From Adiantum capillus-veneris (lineage: Eukaryota > Streptophyta > Polypodiopsida > Polypodiales > Pteridaceae), in contig CM043944.1 of NCBI GenBank assembly GCA_014529385.2, positions 88,005,884-88,069,883 on the forward strand: 64,000 nt of DNA. The letters are read 5' to 3'. The notes below the pieces were generated by a model that saw nothing but the letters and a program-made list of their open reading frames with translations, was not told the DNA's origin and did not search any database. Within the stretch, counting starts at the first letter, position 1; every line of letters begins with the position of its first letter. Both the position numbers and the translations under genes were made by a program. Below are positions 34,384 through 44,100 of the stretch, piece after piece.

Positions 34384-35327
34384 TGTTGATCCAGCAGAGG
34401 ATCACACCCACATTTTTGCTCACACTCATCATTTTTGTAACCATTGATTGTAATAAATGTCTTTCCGACATTGATTTTGAATTGAGCCATTCATTAAGTA
34501 ACGGGACTCAATTGAGTTTCCAGCTTGTAATCCCGAAGTAATTTCACTTGCTGATGTAATTAGTTAGAGATGTTTTCACCTCCAAGGCTGAGGTATATAA
34601 GCCAAAGTTTTGTAACCTAAGGGGATTCAGATTATTAATCAAAGTGAGTTTTTGAGCGCCGTGACTGTGTCTGAGAGAGAGTGAGAGAGAGAGAGAGAGA
34701 GTCTTATCTACTTGCTACGCGAGCTACGGAGCCGCCATTGGAGAAGCGACACCGCCATTGTGTTAGCAACGGCGAGAGCTACGCACTAATACCAAGAGTG
34801 TGCGCTATCGGCTTCTATGTGTGGTAAGTTCCTACGAGCTTCGGTGTGAGTTTTCTTCCAACTCGTGTGTCGGAATAGAGCGTGCAGCATATCTATAGAA
34901 CCACAACGAGTAGAGCTACACATTAGTACCATCGGGGTCAAGTTTCGGTCACCTGTATTTTTCGGCCTGTCTTCATACGCGTTTACCGCACGGAGTGGTT
35001 ATAGGTTGATTTTGCAGTTCAAGTCTTAAGAGTGTTGTTTTTACCTAGTGTATAGACTTCCCCTTGAGTTTGAGATCGATTCAATGATTCTAGATCCTGT
35101 TTCGTATAGCATTCGTTCGTAGTACGGATTTCAGTCACTTGCGTATTTTAGAACTTAGATTTGATTTCCTTAGTAGTGATTGTCATTAGAAGGTCGATTA
35201 GGTGATTTGACACCCACCTAGTTGTTTCCATGCGCCTGCGGGTCAAGCTTCGTCCTCGTTTGACAAATTCTGTTGTTGGTTGAGTTCTCGCTATTTAGCT
35301 TCCGCTAGCGGCGTAACCGCCTTAACA
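34384..35327 (+). repeat. Gypsy-3 5' LTR
   Basis: Starts TGTTGATCC and ends CCTTAACA. It contains TATATAA (34594-34600), a GA repeat near 34675-34701, and one copy of TCATACGCGT (34973-34982), the half-site of the internal palindromes. Confidence 0.95.
34594..34600 (+). promoter_or_regulatory. Gypsy-3 LTR TATA box
   Basis: TATATAA about 210 bp into the LTR, conserved in the 3' LTR (52703-52709) and in the Gypsy-2 LTRs. It should drive the genomic RNA. Confidence 0.65.
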
Positions 35328-35329
35328 TT

Positions 35330-35347
35330 TGGCGCCGCTGCCGGGGA
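35330..35347 (+). promoter_or_regulatory. Gypsy-3 primer binding site, tRNA-Asp type
   Basis: TGGCGCCGCTGCCGGGGA begins two bases after the 5' LTR. It complements the 3' end of plant tRNA-Asp with a single mismatch (CTG for TTG inside). tRNA-Asp priming is known for Athila-type gypsy elements. Confidence 0.85.
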
Positions 35348-36752
35348 CGAGAGCCCTAAGTAGGTGACCTTAGACTAATCCTACGAGGTGAGTCGTATAA
35401 ACTACTTTGTATACTTTAGTTAGAAAAGATCTAGGAGTGGTGGACTCCGAAGATCTTGAGAGATACTAGGAAGTGGGGTATTCCTGGGTCTTCCGTGTTG
35501 ACAGTATTTTTAGTTTAGCTTAGATTGGTTTGTTGTTTTGTTGGTGTTGAGTAGTTGTTGATAGAAGAAGAATTTGCTAGTCCGTGAGTGGCAGTGGATC
35601 TCTTTAAAATCACAATTACCAAACCCATTTTATGATTAGGAATAGCTTAGGTAGGACTTCATTTGATCCTGATCTAGAGCTAATAATCATTGGAGTAATT
35701 GCTTGATATGGTTGATTGCATGTTAGATCACTAAACCGTCGAATTAGTAGTGAAACTTGCAATAAACAAAAGTCAGAGAAATTTTCTGTGTATCTGGGAG
35801 TTGCTGAGCACTTGAGAAAGCTTTAGGAAGGATTCTGTGCCAAAAAACTGGAAATCTGCAACTTTAGACATCATACGCGTATGATGTCTAAATGACCAAA
35901 CAGAGACCAAAACAGAAATTTTGACTTTACCAGAGTGTTCAAAAGGGGGGCTATACCCTAATTTCAACTTAAAACAAGAGCATTAACACTCAGAAACCCA
36001 AAAAGACAAGTCGGAGTCCAAGAAACGCAAAGAATAGGAAATTTTGGATTCAGATCTTGTTTTTACATTCAAACCTGACAAAAACACTTGAAACTCAATT
36101 ATAAACATTGGAGAAGGCTTAAAACCAAGAATAGTCAAAATCTGGGACAAAAGACATCATACGCGTATAATGTCTTTTAGCACATCCATTGCTTATTTTT
36201 TATATCTGACCTGACAAGATTGTTACAAACACTGTAGAAAGCATAAATATCAAGTTTTGACCCAAATTGATGAAAAAGACATCATACGCGTATGATGTCT
36301 TTGACCTAATTTTGGACATATTTTGATACTTTGCCAACACAGATCCATTGTAATAGCTGTCTAGAGGTTATATTTCAAGTTTCATCCCATTTGGATCACA
36401 ATTGACCCAAAAAACAAGTCAAAAGCGGAAAATTGCCAAGAAGAGCCTAAATTAGCCATAACTTGCTCAAACAGAGTTCAAACTGAATTTTGTGAGTGGA
36501 AAGAGCATAAGGGGGCTACTGAGAGTGAGCATAACCAAAATAGTCTAAATCTGTGAAAAAAGACATCATACGCGTATAATGTCTTTTTCAGCATAACTGT
36601 AACAAAATTCTCACTTGATGAAACAGAAGTTGTCCAACTGAAAAGATTAAACAATTGACCAAGTATCAGTCAGTTTGGATCAATTCTGACCACAAAAACT
36701 TGGGGAAAACAAATTGCCGAGACGGAAAAGTTAAAGTCCTTTAGGGGAATTG
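35348..36752 (+). other. Gypsy-3 leader
   Basis: About 1.4 kb of noncoding leader between primer site and gag ATG. The second half carries the palindrome array at 35863-36588. Word blocks match the Gypsy-2 leader in order. Confidence 0.8.
35863..36588. repeat. palindrome array in Gypsy-3 5' leader
   Basis: Four palindromes share the AGACATCATACG half-site. 35863-35892: 30 bp, perfect. 36149-36178: 30 bp, one mismatched pair. 36275-36302: 28 bp, perfect. 36557-36588: 32 bp, one mismatched pair. Centres are 286, 125 and 284 bp apart. The core is ACGCGT. Each could form a hairpin in RNA or be bound by a dimeric protein in DNA. Confidence 0.97.
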
Positions 36753-39700
36753 ATGAATTTGAGATCGGGCAGGAACCTCCAGAATAACCAACCAAAACAA
36801 GGGGAACCAGCAAGTGTCATATCAACCGAGGGAAGTGTAAACCAAAGTTGGGTGCAACCATTAGAGCCGATCTTTGAAGGAAGTGTCTCTGATACTTCTT
36901 CGGAGAGATCTTACGAGATTTTCACCGAACACTTGGAACACTTGAACCTGAACTACAGAGAAAATATGGCAGCAGGATCATCAAACCCTTCCGCCACAAT
37001 GAAGCTATTGTTCATAAAATACCAGTACGACAATGAGCAAGGTGCCAAGATCTACAAAGATGGAATGGACCGCTATTGTGTAAAGATAGAGGAGAGACCT
37101 AGTGAGTTCAAGGACTTAGTGCCTGTGAGCTATAGCGGAGATAGATATCTAGATGACGAGGGTACCATGTACTTGGTAGTCCTAAACCCTAACATTGTGG
37201 ACAAGTGGGGATTGATGGGCACCAAAGCCAAAGTAGATGAAGAACTTGAGGAGAAAGCACCAATAATGAACTTCCCTGATGCGAGATTAAGAAGAGAGAA
37301 TGAAACTATAAGGATCAACACTGATAACATCTATGTGGGGCTATACAAATATAATAATGGGGAGCAGGATCTCTATTATAGATGTGAAGAACCCTACACT
37401 GGAGAGTTGACAGACCAAAAAAGACTTTATGTCTTTACCTACACAGAGGGATCGGAAGTGAAAATTGCCGCTTACGACAAGTATGGCAGGCAATACTCAA
37501 CAATGGGCAAGAAAGAATTAGAAGGATATACATACTTTGGGGGACCACTACATCAGTATTATGTTACTTCTAGCTCACAAAGACCAGCACCAACAAATGG
37601 AGGGCAAAACCCAATGACGACAGGAGGACAAAGAACTCAGGCTGCTGACTCTTTCAGTCAACCTCAGTACTCGAAGCCCGGACCAATGGGATCATTACAT
37701 TCCAGAGAGTCAATGGATACGAATCGAGGTAGTGCAGTTCCAATCCCCACGCATACCACTCTAGGTCCAAGGTTCGAAGCGGAACCATCACATTTACCTC
37801 CTCGTAGTAGATTCAGGGCGGGGGAACCAACAAGGGTAACCCATGAAGTCCATGATGCTAGAGAAAGCTTTAGCCGGGACACAAGAGCAATGAGATTGGT
37901 AGCCGACCATAGACGCATGAGACCATCTCAAGTAGCCAAGTGTATGCCAAAGAAGTATGGTGGTTCAGGAGATCCGTATGCACATGTGTCACTCTTTAAG
38001 CAAGTCTTAAGAGCTGAGCAGATAACAGATTTCCATACACAATACGAGGGATTTGGTCTTACTCTAGAAGGTACGGCACTGACATGGTTTCAACCACTGA
38101 ACATAGGGGGATTCCATGACATTGACCATTTGCTAAGAGAGTTTGCTGAGGAATTCTCAAAACGAGGGATTAAGCACAATACAGTCTCACAAATATATGC
38201 TTTTAAACAGAGAGAACACGAAAAAGTGAAGGAAGCTTCACTTCGCTTCAAACAATACATTGAGAGATGTCCATTACGTGAACGACCACAAGATGACAGA
38301 CTATCTGTTCTCTTTATTGAGGGACTGAGAAACGACACTCTCAAGAAGGACTTGCACTTGAAAGCTTGTACAAGTTTCGAGCAAGTAACGAGAGAAGCAT
38401 TGTACTTAGTGGATAACTGTACGGTTTATGGAGAGGTGTCAGCGGATACAGATTTTGCATCCAGTAGCTCCTCCTCCATAGCGAGCGAGACTACCACTAA
38501 AAAGAATGTTCAAACAACAACCATGCCAAATGTAGAGCAAATGATAGAAGAGGCTCTAAAAAGGATGGCACCATACCAAAAACCATTGCCAAAAACACTG
38601 AAGTGGTGTGCTATTGAACAAAAATGGACAAACCATCCAACAGAGGAGTGCTATTACAACAAAGGGTATGTAAGGGAGCGTCAGTATGCACCTCCTGCTC
38701 AATTAGCACCACCTCAAGTACATCCAATACCTCGATACCCAACGGGAAATGTGCCAGGACCTATGGGGATAGAAAGACCGCAACCGGTATTGGGACAACA
38801 ACCACCTTTACCAGGAGCAAGACCAGTAGGCATTAGATATGCACCAACCTTAGAGAATCAGGAAGAACAAGCCTTAGTGCCTGTTCAAGCCTATTATGAA
38901 GAATCTGGTGCACACATGTCTCCAACTGTGTATTACCCACCAGAAGAACCCAAACAACCAGAACCATGGGGCATGATTGGGAATGTTGGAATACCAACAG
39001 TTACAAGTGCTTCTGATGAAGAGAGGTACAATTTGGACGCAAGAACATTGATGTTCATAGCTCATGGAGGGTTAACAGGACAAAGACCATCCTATCCACA
39101 AAGGACGAATCAAATGGGACCAAGACCAGCACTAGGGCCCTGTTACAAGTGTGGAGGTGACCATCTGATGAATGTTTGCCCACATACGGAAATCATTAGA
39201 ATTAACGCTTATTGCACTGAGTGTGGGGTTACTCACTTCATTGAGGATTGTTCAAAGAATCCAAACAAAGTGCAAAAGACGACATTGAATATGCTAGAAA
39301 CTATTCCTACTAGCAGTGGGTCTGAAAATGAAACTCTGATACCAACGCAAGTTGTTACTAGAGCTCAAGCTAAGAAAACCACTAGAGAACCTGAGAATGG
39401 AAAGTTAGCGACTGAAATGGTTAGTCCAGGACCGCAGAGTCAGAAAAACACATGGAAAGCTAGAAAAGCACGCATGAAGTTGAGAAAAGAACGTGATGAT
39501 GCTATTCTAGCTGAGGAACTAAAGCGAACTAAAGATAGATTAGAAAAACTTGAGAGTCAAAACGGGAAACGAGAGATGAGCCCGGAAAGAACGAAACAAA
39601 AGAGTATCAAAGAAACAACGAGCTTAAGCTCAGGGGGATCAGTGCTAGTCGACAAAGTACACGAACCATTGGATGCACTGATGAGAGCTTACGAAGCTAG

Positions 39701-41186
39701 GTTAAAGAACAACCAAACACAAGAACAGAGGTGGATGACATACCCAAACGCTGAATTGGAAAAGCAGAGACTTGAAATGTGCCAGAGAATGATCGAGACT
39801 GCACAAGCCTTATTAGAACCACCAAAAGAAACAATGAATTGTGGAAAGGAAAACCCAATTCAGCAAGAGACTATCGTTTCACGGGTAGCTGAAAAGACTC
39901 CCAGTGCACAAAAGCCTGAAAATACACACAAGGATGATCGCATAGTGTTGAACACAACCGATCAGGAGATAGAGAGTTTTCATCCAGTCATACAGAGGTC
40001 TTACGGAAGAGATGAGGATTACAATGAATTTTGGAAACAAGTGAGAGAGGCAACCTTTGCAAATGAGCTAAGTTGCCAAGCTAATCAAACAAATTGGGAA
40101 AAGGACATCAGGAACCCTCCCATAGTGGAATTTGAGGCAGGATCTCAAGTGGACTTGGATTTGCAATCTTACTGGGGAGATGGGGGCTCTGTTAGAACAA
40201 TGGAGAGCAAACCTCACTCACTGAATACCTTACCTTCGTACTTAGGAGAGTATGAAGCAAAATCCGAGACTAGAGCACTTCCCTCACGAAGAATCTCATC
40301 AGAAAAAGTCATGGACTCGCAAGGATTGATAGAGATCTTGTCAACACCAGTGACATGCACTATCTCTCTAGCTGAGCTTTTGAGGTTAAGACCACATATG
40401 TGGACCACTGTAGGAAAATGCTTGGAGAAATTCGGGATAAAAGACCCAACATCGAGACTGAAAGAGGGTATACAAGAGCTGAGTAAACCACAAAAGAACG
40501 CTAAGCCTGTACCCTTAAACAAGGTCGGAGAATATTGCGAAGGTGAAGAGGGGAATACAACCTTACCAGTTGAATTCCAAGGAGTAAACACGATGGCAAT
40601 ACTAGACAGCGGAGCTGGGGTAGCCATTGCTACAAAAGAAATCTGGAAAAAATGGGGGAAACCAGCAATAAGGAAGACTAGGTTGAAACTCCAATTAGCA
40701 GATGGACACATGGAGAAACCTATGGGGTTATTAGAGAAAGTTGTAGTGACTTCTTGCGGCATTGAATACGAACATACTTTTGCTATTGTCGATTTTGGCA
40801 AGGAGAATAACTATGATATCATACTGGGAAGACCATTCATGAGACAGTTGAAAATGGTCCAGGATTGGGGCTACGATCACATATACCTGAGAAATATGGA
40901 AACCACTACACGTGTGAACCTGAAAGACCATAGCTACAAAGATGTGAACCGAGCACCGGTGGAGGAGTTTGATTCAGCTACTTTGGCGGGATCCGAATTT
41001 CCAGCTTGGTTAGGTAAACCCAAGGAGTTATGGATGTGTGGAGCTTCGAAATGTGGAAGTCTGAAACGAGAAGAATGTGTTTTAGAAAGGGCTATCGAAG
41101 ACGAAACTTATGTAGGAGAACCCTTTCCAGAGGACACGCTTGAACCATTAGAATGGACACACATTCTAGCAACCCTAGATGTTTGA
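36753..41186 (+). CDS. Gypsy-3 ORF1: gag-protease polyprotein
   Basis: ATG at 36753 opens 1477 codons ending at TGA 41184-41186. The N-terminal 250 residues include the L-Y-Y-R-C-E-E-P-Y domain shared with Gypsy-2. The capsid-like retrotrans_gag core lies at about residues 395-560 (K-Y-G-G-S-G-D-P-Y, then T-W-F-Q-P-L and F-K-Q-R-E-H). Two zinc knuckles begin at about residues 797 and 821, both of the unusual form CX2CX3HX4C. Pro/Gln-rich and charged linkers follow. The retropepsin domain has L-D-S-G-A-G at about residue 1284 and I-L-G-R-P-F at about 1359, with intact active-site D-S-G. It supplies the particle protein and the maturation protease. Pol follows in the same frame after the stop. 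Confidence 0.92.
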   Translation: MNLRSGRNLQNNQPKQGEPASVISTEGSVNQSWVQPLEPIFEGSVSDTSSERSYEIFTEHLEHLNLNYRENMAAGSSNPSATMKLLFIKYQYDNEQGAKIYKDGMDRYCVKIEERPSEFKDLVPVSYSGDRYLDDEGTMYLVVLNPNIVDKWGLMGTKAKVDEELEEKAPIMNFPDARLRRENETIRINTDNIYVGLYKYNNGEQDLYYRCEEPYTGELTDQKRLYVFTYTEGSEVKIAAYDKYGRQYSTMGKKELEGYTYFGGPLHQYYVTSSSQRPAPTNGGQNPMTTGGQRTQAADSFSQPQYSKPGPMGSLHSRESMDTNRGSAVPIPTHTTLGPRFEAEPSHLPPRSRFRAGEPTRVTHEVHDARESFSRDTRAMRLVADHRRMRPSQVAKCMPKKYGGSGDPYAHVSLFKQVLRAEQITDFHTQYEGFGLTLEGTALTWFQPLNIGGFHDIDHLLREFAEEFSKRGIKHNTVSQIYAFKQREHEKVKEASLRFKQYIERCPLRERPQDDRLSVLFIEGLRNDTLKKDLHLKACTSFEQVTREALYLVDNCTVYGEVSADTDFASSSSSSIASETTTKKNVQTTTMPNVEQMIEEALKRMAPYQKPLPKTLKWCAIEQKWTNHPTEECYYNKGYVRERQYAPPAQLAPPQVHPIPRYPTGNVPGPMGIERPQPVLGQQPPLPGARPVGIRYAPTLENQEEQALVPVQAYYEESGAHMSPTVYYPPEEPKQPEPWGMIGNVGIPTVTSASDEERYNLDARTLMFIAHGGLTGQRPSYPQRTNQMGPRPALGPCYKCGGDHLMNVCPHTEIIRINAYCTECGVTHFIEDCSKNPNKVQKTTLNMLETIPTSSGSENETLIPTQVVTRAQAKKTTREPENGKLATEMVSPGPQSQKNTWKARKARMKLRKERDDAILAEELKRTKDRLEKLESQNGKREMSPERTKQKSIKETTSLSSGGSVLVDKVHEPLDALMRAYEARLKNNQTQEQRWMTYPNAELEKQRLEMCQRMIETAQALLEPPKETMNCGKENPIQQETIVSRVAEKTPSAQKPENTHKDDRIVLNTTDQEIESFHPVIQRSYGRDEDYNEFWKQVREATFANELSCQANQTNWEKDIRNPPIVEFEAGSQVDLDLQSYWGDGGSVRTMESKPHSLNTLPSYLGEYEAKSETRALPSRRISSEKVMDSQGLIEILSTPVTCTISLAELLRLRPHMWTTVGKCLEKFGIKDPTSRLKEGIQELSKPQKNAKPVPLNKVGEYCEGEEGNTTLPVEFQGVNTMAILDSGAGVAIATKEIWKKWGKPAIRKTRLKLQLADGHMEKPMGLLEKVVVTSCGIEYEHTFAIVDFGKENNYDIILGRPFMRQLKMVQDWGYDHIYLRNMETTTRVNLKDHSYKDVNRAPVEEFDSATLAGSEFPAWLGKPKELWMCGASKCGSLKREECVLERAIEDETYVGEPFPEDTLEPLEWTHILATLDV
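41184..41186 (+). other. in-frame TGA separating gag-protease and pol
   Basis: The frame continues open from 41187 to 46181, so one TGA is all that separates ORF1 from pol. The context is GAT GTT TGA GCA ATT. The sister copy Gypsy-2 has TGC at the equivalent codon (32316-32318). It is either a nonsense mutation or a suppressible stop. Confidence 0.85.
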
Positions 41187-44100
41187 GCAATTCCGGATGG
41201 TCCCACAACGAAATTTTGCGACAAGGACGTGTACGACGTGGTTCCGTACTTCATGTTGAGAACTGTACTCGAAAAAGAAACTGAAAAGAACGATACACTG
41301 GAAAAGGAAGATGAAGAGGAGGTGTTTCACGACATTCCCGATCATCCTGAGTGGGGAAATGAAGCAAACAACGAGTCAACGGACAATTCAAGCGGAAACG
41401 AAGAAACTATAACGGATGTCCGATTTTATGATTTTCCGAACCAAACTAAACAACGCCAGAAACGCTATAGAGCAAAGAAAAAAACCAAGGGGGTTAGAAC
41501 CAATCCGATGCCTACAATAAGAGGAAAAAATCAATTCCTAATGCTAGTAAAGGCGGAAGATTGTGTTAAGGACAAGATTTCTGGAAGAATGAGAGGCAAT
41601 GATCAAAAGAGTTTACGAAAAGACAAAAAAGGCTCAAGAAATCAAGTTCAAAGGAATGGAACGGAAACAGAAACAGAAAAATCAGAAAAGAACAAGCGCA
41701 ACAGAGAACACACGGAGTCCAAGTTAGAACGTAGAAACAAGTACAGAGAGCTCAACAAAACTCTGAAAGAAGTTTGGACGACAGAAATTGAGAGTGGAGA
41801 GGACAAAAACGCCAAAAGCAAGGAAAACATGGATGTTCCCTCTCACTATAGGAAATTCACAATAGAGGATAGGAAGGTGGTATTAACCCCACCTATTCGA
41901 GAGAGGAAGGAGAACGAATCTTATGACGAACCGGAGGATGCAAAAAAAGTTGATTTAGCAGCTCCAGGTCAGCCACCTAGACCGGTGTACATAGCCACAG
42001 ATTTGTCTCCAGGCGAGGAAGAGAGACTTTTGAGTCTTCTCAGAGAGTATAGGGATGTGTTTGCATGGTCTTATAAGGACTTAAAGGGAGTTGACCCATC
42101 GATATTCCAACACACAATCCCACTGAAACAAGACGCAAAGCCTAGCAGACAGAGACCATACACATATAATGATACTTTTGCTAAGCGAATCAAAGAAGAG
42201 ATAGATAAGCTAATGGAAGCTGAATTCATATACGAGATTGAACACACCGATTGGGTATCTCCAATTGTGGTAGTACCCAAGAAGAACGGAAAACTCCGAG
42301 TGTGTGTCAACTTAAAGAAAGTGAATGCTGCAACAATCAGGGACAATTATCCCCTGCCGATAACTGATCATGTTCTAGAGCGTGTATCAGGGAAAACAGC
42401 ATACTCCTTTCTTGATGGTTTTTCAGGATATAACCAGCTAGCCATAGCACCGGAAGATCAACATAAAACAGCTTTTGCAACGGAGTGGGGAATTTATGCT
42501 TATCGGGTTATGCCTTTTGGTCTAACCAATGCTCCCGCAACCTTCCAGAGGCTGATGACGCATGCTTTCAAAGAATACTTAAGGTTGTTTCTAGAAATAT
42601 ACATGGATGACTTATGTGTACATTCTCTTCTGAGAGATGAGCATCTAGAACACCTAAGAAAAGTATTTGAGAAATGTAGGACATATCGCATTTGTCTCAA
42701 TCCTGAGAAATGTGTGTTTATGGTCCGACAGGGCAGAATTCTGGGACATATTGTCTCACAAAACGGAATATCCACGGATTTAGAGAAGATAAAAGTTATA
42801 GTGGATATGCCTAGACCAACCAATGCGAAACAAGTACAGAGCTTTATGGGACATTGCTTATATTATAGACGATTCATTTACATGTACGCTATAATAGGCC
42901 AACCACTTTACAGGCTAATAGTGAACTTTGAATGGACAGAGGAGTGTGAGGAATCGTTCAAGAAATTGAAAGAGGCACTCATTACTGCTCCAGTCTTGAA
43001 ATCACCAGATTGGGAGAAGATATTCCATGTGCATATAGATGCTTCGGCATATGCAATAGGATGCATTCTGGCTCAGCCAGAAGAAGGAAACATGGATTTT
43101 TCTATCTGTTACGCCAGTCGACAGCTCAACAATGCAGAGAAGAATTACACCACAACAGAGCGAGAGGGATTAGGAATGATATATGCTGTGAAGAAATTTC
43201 GGCATTATCTTCTAGCCAACAAGTTTGTGTTTTTTACGGATCACCAAGCCTTGCTCTACCTAGTGAATAAACCATGCAATACCGGGAGAATAGTGAGATG
43301 GTTCATTATCTTACTGGAATTCGACTTCACGGTAGTAGTAAAGAAAGGAAAAACACATCTTAGAGCTGATCATCTTTCGCGATTGACGAATGGAGAAGAC
43401 CCTATAGGAGTAGATGACGACATGCCAGACGCGTACTTGCTCAACATAGAAATGATACCGAAGTGGTCTCAAAATGTCGTTAACCTATTAACCTATGGAG
43501 GAGAGTTCGATAGAAGAGAATACAACCAGAAACATATTGCTATTCAGCAATCCAAGAATCTTCAATTGGTTGCAGGAAGGTTGTATCAATTGGGAAATGA
43601 TCATGTTTTACGACTATGCATCAATCCTGAGGAATATAATATATATCTGCGCGAAGCACATGTTCAGGAATGTGCATTTCATTGTTCAAGAAGGAACACA
43701 TATAGGAATTTGTTACAATTGGGAGTCTATTGGCCAGGAATGAAAGAAAGCGTACATGAATATGTCACTGTATGTATTGTATGTTCATCAAAACCGCCAG
43801 CAAAGTATTCGACATTATATCAGATAATGATCGCTCCAGATTGGAGTCAGTATATTGTTGAATATCTCACAAATAGAACTTTCCCAGAAGGAACGTCAAA
43901 AGCTCGTCAGAAATCTGTAGAGACAGAAGCTAGAGATTACACTTTCATAGGAGATCAACTCTATAAGAGAGGTAAAGACAACCAGCTTAGGATTTGCGCA
44001 TCAGAGTCTGAGTATGTGATAATCCTAGAGCAAGCTCATGGAGGAGTAGGTGGAGGCCATTTCTCAGGTGATAAGACAACAAAACTTGTCTTAGCCGCAG

